A DNA stretch of 64,000 nucleotides. It comes from CAMFLJ01 sp965279255. Its GTDB lineage: Bacteria; Actinomycetota; Acidimicrobiia; Acidimicrobiales; Acidimicrobilacustridaceae. Within the stretch, counting starts at the first letter, position 1. Every line of letters starts with the position of its first letter. The notes under the pieces are model-generated. The model was not told the origin of the DNA, ran no database searches, and saw only the letters and a list, made by a program, of their open reading frames with translations. The stretch is from NCBI GenBank assembly GCA_965279255.1, contig OZ257146.1, forward strand, positions 1,426,001 through 1,490,000, read 5' to 3'. Below are positions 35,568 through 44,023 of this stretch, piece by piece. Made by a program: the position numbers and the translations under genes.

Positions 35568-36737
35568 ATGCGCAGACGTTGGATCGCAGCGGCTCTGCTC
35601 GCGCTGCTGGCCCTGGTGGCCGTGGCGTGCGGCAGCAGCACCACGAGCTCGGAGGAAGGATCGAGCGGCACCGGATCGTCGTCGAGTGACGTCCAGCCCG
35701 GCAAGGACGCCTCGAAGGTCGGCTTCATCTTCGTCGGCCCGAAGGACGACTACGGCTACAACCAGGCCGCCTACGAGGGCTCCCAGGCCGTCGCCGAGGC
35801 CTTCCCCGACATGGAGGTCCTGACCGCCGAGAACGTGCCCGAGGACGACAACGCCACCCGCATCATGCAGTCGATGATCGACGACGGCGCCAAGATCATC
35901 TTCGCCACCAGCTACGGCCACCTCGACCCGGCGATCAAGATCGCCGAGGCCAACCCCGACGTCGTCGTGGTGCAGCAGGGCAACTTCATCAAGGGCGACA
36001 TCCTGCCCAACACGGGCACCTACTTCGGCACGGTGTACGAGCCGGTCTACCTGGCCGGCATCGCCGCCGGGAAGAGCACCAAGACCAACAAGCTCGGCTA
36101 CGTCTACGCCTTCCCGATCCCCCAGACGATCTCGAACATCAACGCCTTCACCCTCGGCGCCCAGTCGGTGAACCCCGACATCGAGGTCATCACCGTGAGC
36201 ACCTCGAACTGGTGTGATCCCGGCAAGCAGGCCGATGCCGCCGCCAGCCTCTTCGGGCAGGGCGTCGACGTGATCACCCAGCACCAGGACTGCACGGGCA
36301 CCATCACCAAGGCCGCCGAGGCCGACGGCAAGATGGTCGTCGGCTACCACGCCGACGCCTCGTCGCTCGCTCCCAAGGGCTGGGTCACCGGCTCGGAGTG
36401 GAAGTGGGACGACATGTACATCGACATCGTCAAGACGTCGGTCGCCGGTGACTTCACCGGCAGCAAGTACAACGCCAACTACCGGGTCGGCTACAAGACC
36501 GGTGAGAACCCGTTCGTCCAGTCGAAGTACGGCTCGATGATCACCCCGGAGACCGAGGCGCTCATCGCGGCCGCCAAGACGGACATCTCCACCACGGGCT
36601 CGCCGTTCAAGGGCCCGGTGTACGCCCAGGACGGCACGGTCATCGTGGCCGCCGGCACCGTGCCGGACTACGCCGCCATCGAAGAGTTCAACACCGTCTT
36701 CGTGAAGGGCGTCGTCGGCGACATCCCCAAGAGCTGA
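35568..36737 (+). CDS. BMP-family substrate-binding lipoprotein
   Basis: 389 residues from ATG 35568, with GAAAGGAAA upstream. The signal peptide ends at the lipobox LVAVAC (about residue 21), followed by a Ser/Gly/Glu linker. The mature protein has BMP landmarks VGFIFVGPKDDYGYNQAAYE, IIFATSYGHLDPAIKIAEANP and GTYFGTVYEPVYLAG. The family typically binds purine nucleosides; several members bind other small ligands. Here the context (BiuH, AtzE-like) suggests a urea-like ligand, which is inference. A terminator hairpin follows immediately. Confidence 0.92.
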   Translation: MRRRWIAAALLALLALVAVACGSSTTSSEEGSSGTGSSSSDVQPGKDASKVGFIFVGPKDDYGYNQAAYEGSQAVAEAFPDMEVLTAENVPEDDNATRIMQSMIDDGAKIIFATSYGHLDPAIKIAEANPDVVVVQQGNFIKGDILPNTGTYFGTVYEPVYLAGIAAGKSTKTNKLGYVYAFPIPQTISNINAFTLGAQSVNPDIEVITVSTSNWCDPGKQADAAASLFGQGVDVITQHQDCTGTITKAAEADGKMVVGYHADASSLAPKGWVTGSEWKWDDMYIDIVKTSVAGDFTGSKYNANYRVGYKTGENPFVQSKYGSMITPETEALIAAAKTDISTTGSPFKGPVYAQDGTVIVAAGTVPDYAAIEEFNTVFVKGVVGDIPKS

Positions 36738-36741
36738 GTGT

Positions 36742-36771
36742 GAGGGAGGGCGTCCCCCGGCGCCCTCCCTC
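36742..36771 (+). terminator. Intrinsic terminator-like hairpin after the importer operon
   Basis: A perfect 11-bp stem GAGGGAGGGCG / CGCCCTCCCTC with an 8-base loop, five bases past the lipoprotein stop. It may limit read-through from transporter to hydrolase genes. The remaining gap to 36872 is low-complexity ACGACG-type sequence. Confidence 0.65.
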
Positions 36772-36872
36772 CACCCACCCGGACCGATGCAACCCGACGT
36801 GACCCCGACACGACGACCCGACCTCACACGACGACGTGACACCCCCACGACATGACCCGACACGGATCGACC

Positions 36873-37523
36873 ATGGCCCACGTCCCTGACACCGACCCCT
36901 ACCCCTGGCCCTACGACGGCGTCCTCGACGGCGATCGCACGGCACTGGTCGTGGCTGGAGCGCAGCCCCACTGGGTGGCCCGCTCCGCCCACGCTGCCGA
37001 AGCCCTGGCCGCCCTCTCCCTGCTGGGGACCGAGGTCCGGCGCCGGGGCGGCGTGGTCGTGGCCCTGCGCCACGGCCTCTCCCCCGTCCTCGCCGCCAAC
37101 GGCCGTCGTCCTCACCTCCCCGAGGTCGGCTCCGACGGTTGGCCCGTGTGCCTCGGGGGCTGGGACGCCGACCACGTCGTCGACACCACCGGGCTCAACG
37201 GCTTCCACGGCTCCGAGCTCGACGGACTGCTCCGCGGCCTGGGCCGCGACCACCTCCTGCTCGGCGGCTTCTGCGCCGAGCTCACCCTCGACACGACCCT
37301 CAGAGGCGCCAACGACCGGGGCTACGAGTGCCTCGTCGTCACCGACGCCTGCGCCTTCGCCGACCCCGACCTCGGGGCCCACGCCCTCTCGAGCGTGACC
37401 ATGTCCGGCGGCATCTTCGGTGCGCTCGGCACCACCCCCGCCGTCCTCGACGCGCTCGGCCGCGGCGTCACCCCCACTGATCCCCCATCCACGATCTCCG
37501 ACCCTCCCGAGGAGCACCGATGA
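36873..37523 (+). CDS. Isochorismatase-fold pseudoenzyme, paralogue of the adjacent BiuH
   Basis: 216 residues from ATG 36873, chosen because it aligns residue-for-residue with the start of the next gene (MAHVPDTDPYPWPYDG vs MTGTVDADPYPWPYDG). The fold is conserved throughout (GANDRGYECLVVTDA, SSVTMSGGIFGALG), but every member of the Asp-Lys-Cys catalytic triad is replaced: Asp by G29, Lys by T105, Cys by T128. A loop of about 30 residues around the substrate (present in BiuH as EGHRPDLSDC) is shortened. It overlaps biuH by four bases, so the two are probably made together. It could be a structural or regulatory partner of BiuH. Confidence 0.85.
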   Translation: MAHVPDTDPYPWPYDGVLDGDRTALVVAGAQPHWVARSAHAAEALAALSLLGTEVRRRGGVVVALRHGLSPVLAANGRRPHLPEVGSDGWPVCLGGWDADHVVDTTGLNGFHGSELDGLLRGLGRDHLLLGGFCAELTLDTTLRGANDRGYECLVVTDACAFADPDLGAHALSSVTMSGGIFGALGTTPAVLDALGRGVTPTDPPSTISDPPEEHR

Positions 37524-38203
37524 CCGGCACCGTCGACGCCGACCCGTACCCCTGGCCCTACGACGGCTCGATCGACCCCGCCCGCACGGCGCTGGTCAAC
37601 ATCGACTGGCAGACCGACTTCTGCGGGCCCGGCGGCTACGTCGACGCCATGGGCTACGACCTGAACCTCACCCGCGCCGGCCTGGAGCCCACCACCAAGG
37701 TGCTCGCCGCCGCCCGTGCCCTCGGGTGGACCATCGTCCACACCCGTGAGGGCCATCGCCCCGACCTCTCCGACTGCCCGCCCAACAAGCTGTGGCGGTC
37801 TCAGCGCATCGGTGCCGGGATCGGCGACGCCGGCCCGTGCGGGCGCATCCTCGTCCGGGGAGAGCCCGGCTGGGACATCGTCCCCGAGGTGGCGCCGCTC
37901 GAGGGCGAGCTCATCATCGACAAGCCGGGGAAGGGCTCGTTCTACGCGACCGACCTCGACCTCCTGCTGCGCACCGCGGGCATCACCCACCTGGTGTTCA
38001 CCGGCATCACGACCGATGTGTGCGTGCACACCACGATGCGCGACGCCAACGACCGCGGCTACGAGTGCCTGCTACTGAGCGACTGCACCGGCGCCACCGA
38101 CGTGGGCAACTACGAGGCCGCGCTCAAGATGGTCACCATGCAGGGTGGCGTGTTCGGAGCCGTCGCCACCTCGGGCGCCCTCCTGGCGGCGCTCGGCGCA
38201 TGA
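37520..38203 (+). CDS. biuH: Biuret amidohydrolase
   Basis: 227 residues. Isochorismatase-fold cysteine hydrolase that cleaves biuret to allophanate and ammonia. Catalytic triad D29 (VNIDWQTDFC), K135 (IDKPGKGSF) and C168 (TGITTDVCVHTT). BiuH-specific stretches, as I recall the Rhizobium enzyme, are strongly conserved: THTREGHRPDL-like region, WRSQRIGAGIGD, GPCGRILVRGEPGWDI and MVTMQGGVFG. That enzyme's triad is at the same spacing, shifted by seven. Coupled by four-base overlaps to the pseudoenzyme before and the amidase after. Oxalurate- or ureidoacrylate-type substrates are possible but less likely. Confidence 0.88.
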   Translation: MTGTVDADPYPWPYDGSIDPARTALVNIDWQTDFCGPGGYVDAMGYDLNLTRAGLEPTTKVLAAARALGWTIVHTREGHRPDLSDCPPNKLWRSQRIGAGIGDAGPCGRILVRGEPGWDIVPEVAPLEGELIIDKPGKGSFYATDLDLLLRTAGITHLVFTGITTDVCVHTTMRDANDRGYECLLLSDCTGATDVGNYEAALKMVTMQGGVFGAVATSGALLAALGA

Positions 38204-39672
38204 CCCGTCCCCAGGGCAGCATCGCCCGTACATCGTTCGACGACGCGCTCGCCGTGGTCCGCACCACGCCCCTCGTGTCCCGGCGCCAGCATCCGGCCTT
38301 CGACCTCGTCGTCCCGGGCTCCACCGCCCCGACGTCCGCGGACCCCGACCATCCGGTCATCGACCCGGACGGCCCGATCCAGCACGCGGCCGACGACATG
38401 GCGGCCGGGAGGATCACCAGCCGCGAGCTGGTCGAGCGGTCCTTCGCCGTCATCGACGAGCTCGACGCCGAGCTGGTGGGGATGGCCGACCACGACCTCG
38501 AGGCGGCCCTCGCCACCGCCGACGCGCTCGACGCCGAACGGCGGGCGGGCACGGTGCGCAGCCGCCTCCACGGCATCCCGATCACGGTGAAGGACGTCAT
38601 CGACGTCGCCGGCCTCACCACCCGCGCCGGCTCGCTCACCTACGCCGACCGCCCCGCCCACGACGCCGAGTCGGTGGCCCGGCTGCGTCGGGGCGGCGTC
38701 GTGATCATCGGCAAGGCCGCGACCCACGAGTTCGCGCTGGGCGTCACGTCGCCGCAGTGCCGCAACCCCCACGACCCCACCCGCCTCGCCGGCGGCTCGA
38801 GCGGTGGCTCGGCCGTCGGGGTCGCCACCGGCATGGGCCTGGCCTCGCTCGGCACGGACACCCGTGCGTCGATCCGGGTGCCCGCTGCCCTCTGTGCCCT
38901 GGTCGGGCTGAAGCCCACCTACGGACGGGTGCCCACCGCGGGCATCGTCACCCTCTCGTGGACCATGGACCACGCCGCACCCATGGCCGCGACGGTCGCC
39001 GACGCCGCCACGATGCTCGACGCCCTCGGCCCGCCCCCGGGGCCGGGCGGCTGGCTCGCCCACGCCGCCGCCGTCGACGTCACCCGGTTGCGGATCGGCA
39101 CGGTGGGCGTGGCCTTCGACGAGGCCGACCCCGAGGTCGCCGCCGAGGTTGAAGCCGCCCTCGGCGCCCTCGTCGCCGCCGGCTGCACGGTCCTGCCCGC
39201 CCATCGGCCCCACTCCGGCGACCTCGACGTCGCCAACGCGGCCGGGCTGCTGGTGAGCCGCTGCGAGGCGAGCACCCAGCACCGCAGCTTCGGCCTCGAC
39301 CGCGCTCTCTACTGGGAGGAGGTCGCCGAGCAGCTCGAAGAGGCCGAGTCGGTGGCCGCCCTCGACTACCTCCAGGCCCAGCGCCTCCGCCAGGACCTGA
39401 CCGAGGCGATGCTCGCCGAGTTCCGCGGCCACGACCTGCTGGCCATGCCCACGGTGCCGGTGGTGGCCCCTCCCGTGGAGGACTTCGCCGCCTACCTGAT
39501 GCGCCTGGCCCGCAACGCCATCCCGTGGAGCTTCGTCGGGTTCCCCGCCGTCACCGTGCCCTGCGGCTGGGTGGACGGTCTCCCCGTCGGGTTGCAGCTG
39601 GTGGCGGCACCGGGTCGCGAGGACCTGCTCATCGCCGTGGGCCAGATGGTCGAGCAGCTGACCGCGCGCTGA
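38200..39672 (+). CDS. Amidase-signature hydrolase, AtzE/allophanate-hydrolase-like
   Basis: 490 residues from ATG 38200, overlapping biuH by four bases. The Ser-cisSer-Lys triad is present: K131 (PITVKDVID), S200 (AGGSSGGSA) and nucleophile S224 (TDTRASIRVPAA). The usual Gly-Gly before the nucleophile is Arg-Ala, an unusual change at the oxyanion hole. The first 60 residues extend beyond typical AtzE. The likely role is hydrolysis of allophanate or 1-carboxybiuret downstream of BiuH. No AtzG-like small partner was found, so the exact reaction is uncertain. Confidence 0.8.
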   Translation: MTRPQGSIARTSFDDALAVVRTTPLVSRRQHPAFDLVVPGSTAPTSADPDHPVIDPDGPIQHAADDMAAGRITSRELVERSFAVIDELDAELVGMADHDLEAALATADALDAERRAGTVRSRLHGIPITVKDVIDVAGLTTRAGSLTYADRPAHDAESVARLRRGGVVIIGKAATHEFALGVTSPQCRNPHDPTRLAGGSSGGSAVGVATGMGLASLGTDTRASIRVPAALCALVGLKPTYGRVPTAGIVTLSWTMDHAAPMAATVADAATMLDALGPPPGPGGWLAHAAAVDVTRLRIGTVGVAFDEADPEVAAEVEAALGALVAAGCTVLPAHRPHSGDLDVANAAGLLVSRCEASTQHRSFGLDRALYWEEVAEQLEEAESVAALDYLQAQRLRQDLTEAMLAEFRGHDLLAMPTVPVVAPPVEDFAAYLMRLARNAIPWSFVGFPAVTVPCGWVDGLPVGLQLVAAPGREDLLIAVGQMVEQLTAR

Positions 39673-39676
39673 CGGC

Positions 39677-39697
39677 CCGGGCGCGGCGGGCGCCCGG
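39677..39697 (+). terminator. Short hairpin after the amidase gene
   Basis: 8-bp GC stem CCGGGCGC / GCGCCCGG with loop GGCGG, five bases past the amidase stop and just upstream of the aldo/keto reductase start, so termination may be partial. Confidence 0.4.
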
Positions 39698-39715
39698 ACC
39701 GTGCATGATGGCGCC

Positions 39716-40657
39716 ATGAGCGAGATGACCTACCGCCGCCTCGGCGGCTCCGGCCTGGCGGTCTCCGTCGTGGGCCTCGGCTGCAACAACTTCGGCATGC
39801 GCATCGACCAGGAGGCCACCCAGGCGGTGGTCGACGCCGCCATCGAGGAGGGGGTCACCCTCTTCGACACCTCCGACTCCTACGGCGAGTCCGAGGTCAT
39901 GCTGGCCAAGGCCCTCGGGTCGCGGCGCGACCAGGTCGTGATCGCCACCAAGTTCGGCAGCGACCTCCGTGGGGCCAACGGCCCCGACTGGGGTGCCCGC
40001 GGCGGGCGCCGGTACATCCGCAAGGCGGTCGAGCGCTCGCTCGAGCGACTCGACACCGACTGGATCGATCTCTACCAGATCCACTACCCCGATCCGCACA
40101 CGCCGATCGAGGAGACGCTCGGCGTGCTGAGCGACCTCGTGCACGAGGGCCTCGTGCGCTACATCGGCCACTCCAACTTCGCCGGTTGGCAGATCGCCGA
40201 CGCGGCCTGGACCGCCGAGACCGGCGGCCTCGAGCACTTCGTCAGCGCCCAGAACCACTACAACCTCATCGAGCGCCAGGCCGAGGCCGAGGTCGTGCCC
40301 GCCTGCGAGCGGTTCGGGCTCGGGCTGCTGCCCTACTTCCCGCTCGCCAGCGGCCTGCTCACCGGCAAGTACCACCGCGGTGACCCCGCGCCCGAAGGTG
40401 GCCGGATCGCGGCGTGGGGCATGAACCACCTGCTCTCCGACGCCAACTTCGACGTGGTCGAGGGCATCGAGGACTACGCCGCCCAGCGCGGCCTCAGCCT
40501 GCTCGAGGTGGCGATCGGCGGCCTCGCCGCCCGGCCAGCCGTGGCCTCGGTGATCGCCGGCGCAACGTCGGCGGCGCAGATGAAGGCCAACACCCTCGCC
40601 GGGGCGTGGACCCCCTCGCCCGACGACCTCACCGCCCTCGACGCCCTCCTCGGCTGA
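39716..40657 (+). CDS. Aldo/keto reductase
   Basis: 313 residues from ATG 39716. NADPH-dependent (beta/alpha)8 oxidoreductase. The catalytic tetrad is visible: Asp and Tyr in LFDTSDSYGESE, Lys in VIATKFGSD and His in LYQIHYPDP. The C-terminal cofactor loop GATSAAQMKANT is intact. It lies 44 bp after the amidase but behind a hairpin; a role in the biuret locus is not obvious. The family reduces many aldehydes and ketones. Confidence 0.93.
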   Translation: MSEMTYRRLGGSGLAVSVVGLGCNNFGMRIDQEATQAVVDAAIEEGVTLFDTSDSYGESEVMLAKALGSRRDQVVIATKFGSDLRGANGPDWGARGGRRYIRKAVERSLERLDTDWIDLYQIHYPDPHTPIEETLGVLSDLVHEGLVRYIGHSNFAGWQIADAAWTAETGGLEHFVSAQNHYNLIERQAEAEVVPACERFGLGLLPYFPLASGLLTGKYHRGDPAPEGGRIAAWGMNHLLSDANFDVVEGIEDYAAQRGLSLLEVAIGGLAARPAVASVIAGATSAAQMKANTLAGAWTPSPDDLTALDALLG

Positions 40658-40665
40658 CCCCCCCC

Positions 40666-40737
40666 GATGGGCCGATCGGTCCATCAAGACGGCAGACGAC
40701 GGGGTCGATACGTTCCCGGGCGCACGTGCGCCCGGGA
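40666..40737. promoter_or_regulatory. Two palindromes between the aldo/keto reductase and pepsin-like genes
   Basis: The first (40666-40685) is a 20-bp near-palindrome, GATGG-GCCGATCGGT-CCATC, nine bases past the reductase stop. The second (40714-40737) is a perfect 24-bp palindrome with half TCCCGGGCGCAC and no loop, ending 17 bp before the next GTG start. The second may be an operator or a 5'-leader structure rather than a terminator. Function unknown. Confidence 0.45.
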
Positions 40738-40754
40738 CTCCGAGGAGCGGGACC

Positions 40755-41885
40755 GTGACGACCGACCTTCGACGATCGCGGCTGGCTGCCGTCGCCCTCC
40801 TCGCGGGGGTCGCCCTGGTCGGGGCCGGTTGCGGCTCGACCAAGGGCGAGGCCGACACGACAACGACCACGTCCGGATCCGGAGCCACCTCCACCACCGC
40901 GGCCTCGGCGGGCTCCCCCGGTCAGACCGTCACCATCCCCCTGCAGGTGGAGCGGGGCTCGTCGGGCGCCGCCGAGGTGGTCGTGCAGGCCTCGGTCGGT
41001 GGCGGGGCTCCCGTCCCGATGCTCCTCGACACGGGCTCCTCCGGGGTCGTGGTGGCGGCCTCCGCCCTCGGGCCCGACGCCCAGACGACGACCCAGACGA
41101 CGCAGGTGGGCTACGTCGGGACCGCCATGGACGGAGTGGTGGCTCAGGCCACCGTCACCATGGGCGCCCTCTCGACGACCGCGCCGATCGCCGTGGTCAG
41201 CGTCCAGAGCGCCCAGTGCGACACCGACTCCGGCAAGGCCGCGCCGTGCTCGGTGCAGGACGCCTTCGGCTCGGGGGTGCAGGGCATCATCGGCATCGGC
41301 CTCTCCGACGGTCCGAGCCCGGCCTCGCCGGGCTACAGCCCCCTGCTCCAGGTGGCGGCGCCCTACGACCAGGGCTTCACCGTCGAGCTCCCCGCCTCGG
41401 GCACCGGCGCCGGTTCGCTGGTCGTGGGCCCCGTGTCCGCGCCGAGCGGTGCCGTGTCGGTGCCGCTGGTGGCCTCGACCTCGCCGACCTACCCGAACGG
41501 GGCCACCGCGTGGGCCAAGGACGTGCAGCTGTGCTGGACGATCGGAAGCGCCTCGGGATGCGGCCCCACCGACCTCGACATCGGGATGTCGGACACGCAG
41601 GTCACGCCCTCGCAGATCCCCGGCCTGCCGGTCACCGGCGACACGGTGACGAGCGGCTCGAAGGTCACGGTGACAGCCGGCCAGGGAGGTGCCCCGCTGT
41701 GGTCGTTCACCGCCGGCACGTCCCCTTCTGACGACCTGGTCGCACCGAACACCGGCCTCGGCTCGGCCACCGCGTTCAACACCGGCGTGGCGTTCTTCTT
41801 CGCCAACGTCGTCGGCTACGACTCCGCCCACGGGCAGCTGCTCATCTGGCCCCAGAGCGCCACCTCGTCGCCCTCGGCCGTCTGA
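40755..41885 (+). CDS. Pepsin/retropepsin-like secreted lipoprotein
   Basis: 376 residues from GTG 40755, with GAGGAGCGGGACC upstream. A lipoprotein signal ends at GAGC (about 25), followed by a Thr/Ser-rich linker. The mature part has a first aspartic-protease-like site LLDTGSSGVVV (about 95) and a possible second Asp in DLDIGMSDTQ (about 278), with FFFANVVGYDSAHGQLLIWP at the C-terminus. It resembles DUF3443 and acid-protease-fold proteins on the cell surface. Protease activity is not certain because the second site lacks the DTG form. Confidence 0.7.
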   Translation: MTTDLRRSRLAAVALLAGVALVGAGCGSTKGEADTTTTTSGSGATSTTAASAGSPGQTVTIPLQVERGSSGAAEVVVQASVGGGAPVPMLLDTGSSGVVVAASALGPDAQTTTQTTQVGYVGTAMDGVVAQATVTMGALSTTAPIAVVSVQSAQCDTDSGKAAPCSVQDAFGSGVQGIIGIGLSDGPSPASPGYSPLLQVAAPYDQGFTVELPASGTGAGSLVVGPVSAPSGAVSVPLVASTSPTYPNGATAWAKDVQLCWTIGSASGCGPTDLDIGMSDTQVTPSQIPGLPVTGDTVTSGSKVTVTAGQGGAPLWSFTAGTSPSDDLVAPNTGLGSATAFNTGVAFFFANVVGYDSAHGQLLIWPQSATSSPSAV

Positions 41886-41910
41886 CCCGGGGACTCCGCC
41901 CCACCGCCGC

Positions 41911-41957
41911 TCTGGTGGAGATCCACCCCCCGAATCCGGGGGCAGATCTCCACCAGA
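41911..41957. terminator. Bidirectional hairpin between convergent genes
   Basis: Perfect 13-bp arms TCTGGTGGAGATC / GATCTCCACCAGA with a 21-base loop that can form a nested CCCCC/GGGGG pair. It lies between the stops at 41885 (+) and 41990 (-). The nested-hairpin plan recalls the TGGCTCA elements, but the arm sequence differs. Confidence 0.6.
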
Positions 41958-41989
41958 ACGGGGAGACCGGACCGGCGTACCCAGGCCGT

Positions 41990-42736
41990 TCAGTGGGCGA
42001 GGGTGGCGAAGAGGTCGGGGTCGGTGGCGCGGATGCGAGCAAGGTTCGCCCGCCACATCTGGGGCAGGTAGTGCCTGCGGTACATGGCCTTGCCGCCACG
42101 CACCTCGGCCTCGGCGATCTCGGTGCCTCCGGCCGCCACGCACTCGAGGTGGTACTGCGCCGCCTTCTCCAGGGTGAGCGCCTCGATCACCGCGTTCTCG
42201 ACCGAGTCCGACGCCACGATGGCGCCGTGGTTCTTCATCAGCACCACGTGCTTGTCGGCCCCCAGGGCGTCGACCACGTCGGTGTGGGGCTTCACCCCGT
42301 CGTCGAGGTAGGTGGCCTGCTCGTCGTGGAACAGCACCGAGATCACGTTGTACATCCCGACCGTCTGGCCCTCGATCGACGAGAGCACCGAGAGGTGGTG
42401 GGAGTGGATGTGCACGATGGCGTTCACGTCGGGCCGGCGCCGGTAGATCAGCGCGTGGAAGTTCACCGCGGGCGACAGCTCGTGGGCCCCGACGAGCGGG
42501 CTCAGGTCGAAGTCGAGCTTGGCGACGTCACCGGGCAGCGTCTGGTCGAGGTACTCGAAGCCGGTGACCCAGAAGCCGTCGCCCTCCTCGGCCCGGGCGC
42601 TGATGTGGCCACCGACGTTGGAGTCGCACCCCTCCCGGAAGAGGATGCGGCGCCCTGCGGCGATGCGGAAGCGGACGTCATCGAGTGTCACCGCGTCGAG
42701 TGTCACCGCGTCCGGCGTCATCGGGTCGTCGCTCAT
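41990..42736 (-). CDS. Class II aldolase/adducin-family protein
   Basis: 248 residues from ATG 42736, last gene of the ten-gene minus-strand operon. Zinc-binding histidines occur in AIVHIHSHHLSVLS (about 105) and MKNHGAIVASDS (about 160), and GGHISAR matches the family start. Members are fuculose-phosphate-type aldolases or decarboxylases. The N-terminus carries a 15-bp tandem repeat giving a repeated VTLDA. It follows the amidohydrolase stop by seven bases and so probably acts on the operon's product. Confidence 0.88.
   Translation of the reverse strand: MSDDPMTPDAVTLDAVTLDDVRFRIAAGRRILFREGCDSNVGGHISARAEEGDGFWVTGFEYLDQTLPGDVAKLDFDLSPLVGAHELSPAVNFHALIYRRRPDVNAIVHIHSHHLSVLSSIEGQTVGMYNVISVLFHDEQATYLDDGVKPHTDVVDALGADKHVVLMKNHGAIVASDSVENAVIEALTLEKAAQYHLECVAAGGTEIAEAEVRGGKAMYRRHYLPQMWRANLARIRATDPDLFATLAH
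42681..42710. repeat. 15-bp in-frame tandem duplication in the aldolase N-terminus
   Basis: Two identical copies of TCGAGTGTCACCGCG, encoding the doubled VTLDA segment before the folded domain. Probably neutral slippage. Confidence 0.85.
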
Positions 42737-42743
42737 GGTCGCC

Positions 42744-44003
42744 TCAGTACGCCTCGGGGTCGGCCTGCACGGCCTCGGGGACGGGGAACTGGAAGAGCTT
42801 CGACGCGTTCTCCCAGGTGATCTTGCGCACCTCGTCGGCCGGGAAGTGGCCGATCTGCTCGAACAGCACCTCCTGGGTGTCGGGCCACGTGCCGTCCTGG
42901 TGGGGGTAGTCGGACTCGAGCAGCAGGTGGTCGACGCCGATGCGGTGGCGCAGCTCGAGGCCCGAGGGGTCGTCGATTGTGCAGAACCAGAAGTTGCGGG
43001 CCAGCACCTCGCGCGGGGTGAGGTCGATGTCGACCCAGGTGCCGTACATCTCCTGGTAGCGGCCCACGTGGTCGAGGCGGTCCATGAGCCCCGGCACCCA
43101 GCCGATCCCACCTTCGGAGAGGCAGATCTTGAGGTCCGGGAACCGCACGGGGAGCTTGGAGTAGAGCCAGTCGACGGCCGCGAACATCGCCCATCCGAAG
43201 AAGAGCACGCCGATGGTGTCGGCCGGGGCGTCGGACGAGGTCATGGGTGCGCTCGACGACGAGCCCACGTGGAGGCACACGACCGTGCCGGTCTCCGCGC
43301 AGGCGGCCATGAACGGGTCCCAGTACCCGGTGTGCAGCGACGGCAGGCCGAGGCGCTCGGGCAGCTCGGGGAAGGTCACCGCACGGAAGCCCCGCTCGGC
43401 GTTGGCCCGGATCTCGGCGGCCGCGACGACCGGGTCGAGCAGCCACGGGAGCTGCACCGGGATGATGCGGTCGGGGTAGGCCCCGGCCCACGCCTCGAGG
43501 TGCCAGTCGTTGGCCGCCCGCACCACGGCGAGGGCCAGGTCGGGATCGGACACGCCGAGCTGGAAGCGCTGGCCGGCGAACCCGGCGAGCGACGACGGGA
43601 AGTTGAGCGACGCGTAGACGCCGTTGAGGTCCATGTCGTGGATCCGGGCGTGGATGTCCCATGCCCCCCGGCGCATCTCGTCGAAGCGGGTCGGCTCGAA
43701 GCTGAGCTCGCTCCGGGGCCGGCCGACCACGGCGTTGAGCCCCACCTTGTACTGGCGCTCGCCGTCGTAGCTCCAGTACTCCATGCCGGCCTCGTCGAGC
43801 TCCACGCGGGGCGCTCGGTCGGCGAACCGGGCCGGCACGCGGCCCTCGAACATCTCCGGGGGCTCGACCAGGTGGTCGTCGACGGAGATGAAGGTGAAGT
43901 GCCGGGGCCGCCGCTCGGGGTCGGGCAGGAACGTCACCTCCTTGGGCTTGGAGGTGGCGAAGAAGCCGGGGCGGGATTCGAGGTCGTCGAAGTTGATGCT
44001 CAT
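42744..44003 (-). CDS. Amidohydrolase family 2 (ACMSD-like) protein
   Basis: 419 residues from ATG 44003. Landmarks: FISVDDHLVEPPEMFEGRVP, VVCLHVGSSS, ICLSEGGIGWVPG and LLESDYPHQDGTWPDTQ. The N-terminal 30 residues (FATSKPKEVTFLPDPE) are an extension. Closest in this window to the amidohydrolase at 61593, with long shared blocks around the metal site. It sits in the ten-gene operon, 20 bp after the SDR and seven bases before the aldolase. Confidence 0.87.
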   Translation of the reverse strand: MSINFDDLESRPGFFATSKPKEVTFLPDPERRPRHFTFISVDDHLVEPPEMFEGRVPARFADRAPRVELDEAGMEYWSYDGERQYKVGLNAVVGRPRSELSFEPTRFDEMRRGAWDIHARIHDMDLNGVYASLNFPSSLAGFAGQRFQLGVSDPDLALAVVRAANDWHLEAWAGAYPDRIIPVQLPWLLDPVVAAAEIRANAERGFRAVTFPELPERLGLPSLHTGYWDPFMAACAETGTVVCLHVGSSSSAPMTSSDAPADTIGVLFFGWAMFAAVDWLYSKLPVRFPDLKICLSEGGIGWVPGLMDRLDHVGRYQEMYGTWVDIDLTPREVLARNFWFCTIDDPSGLELRHRIGVDHLLLESDYPHQDGTWPDTQEVLFEQIGHFPADEVRKITWENASKLFQFPVPEAVQADPEAY

Positions 44004-44023
44004 CGCGTTGGTCCTCGGGCTGG

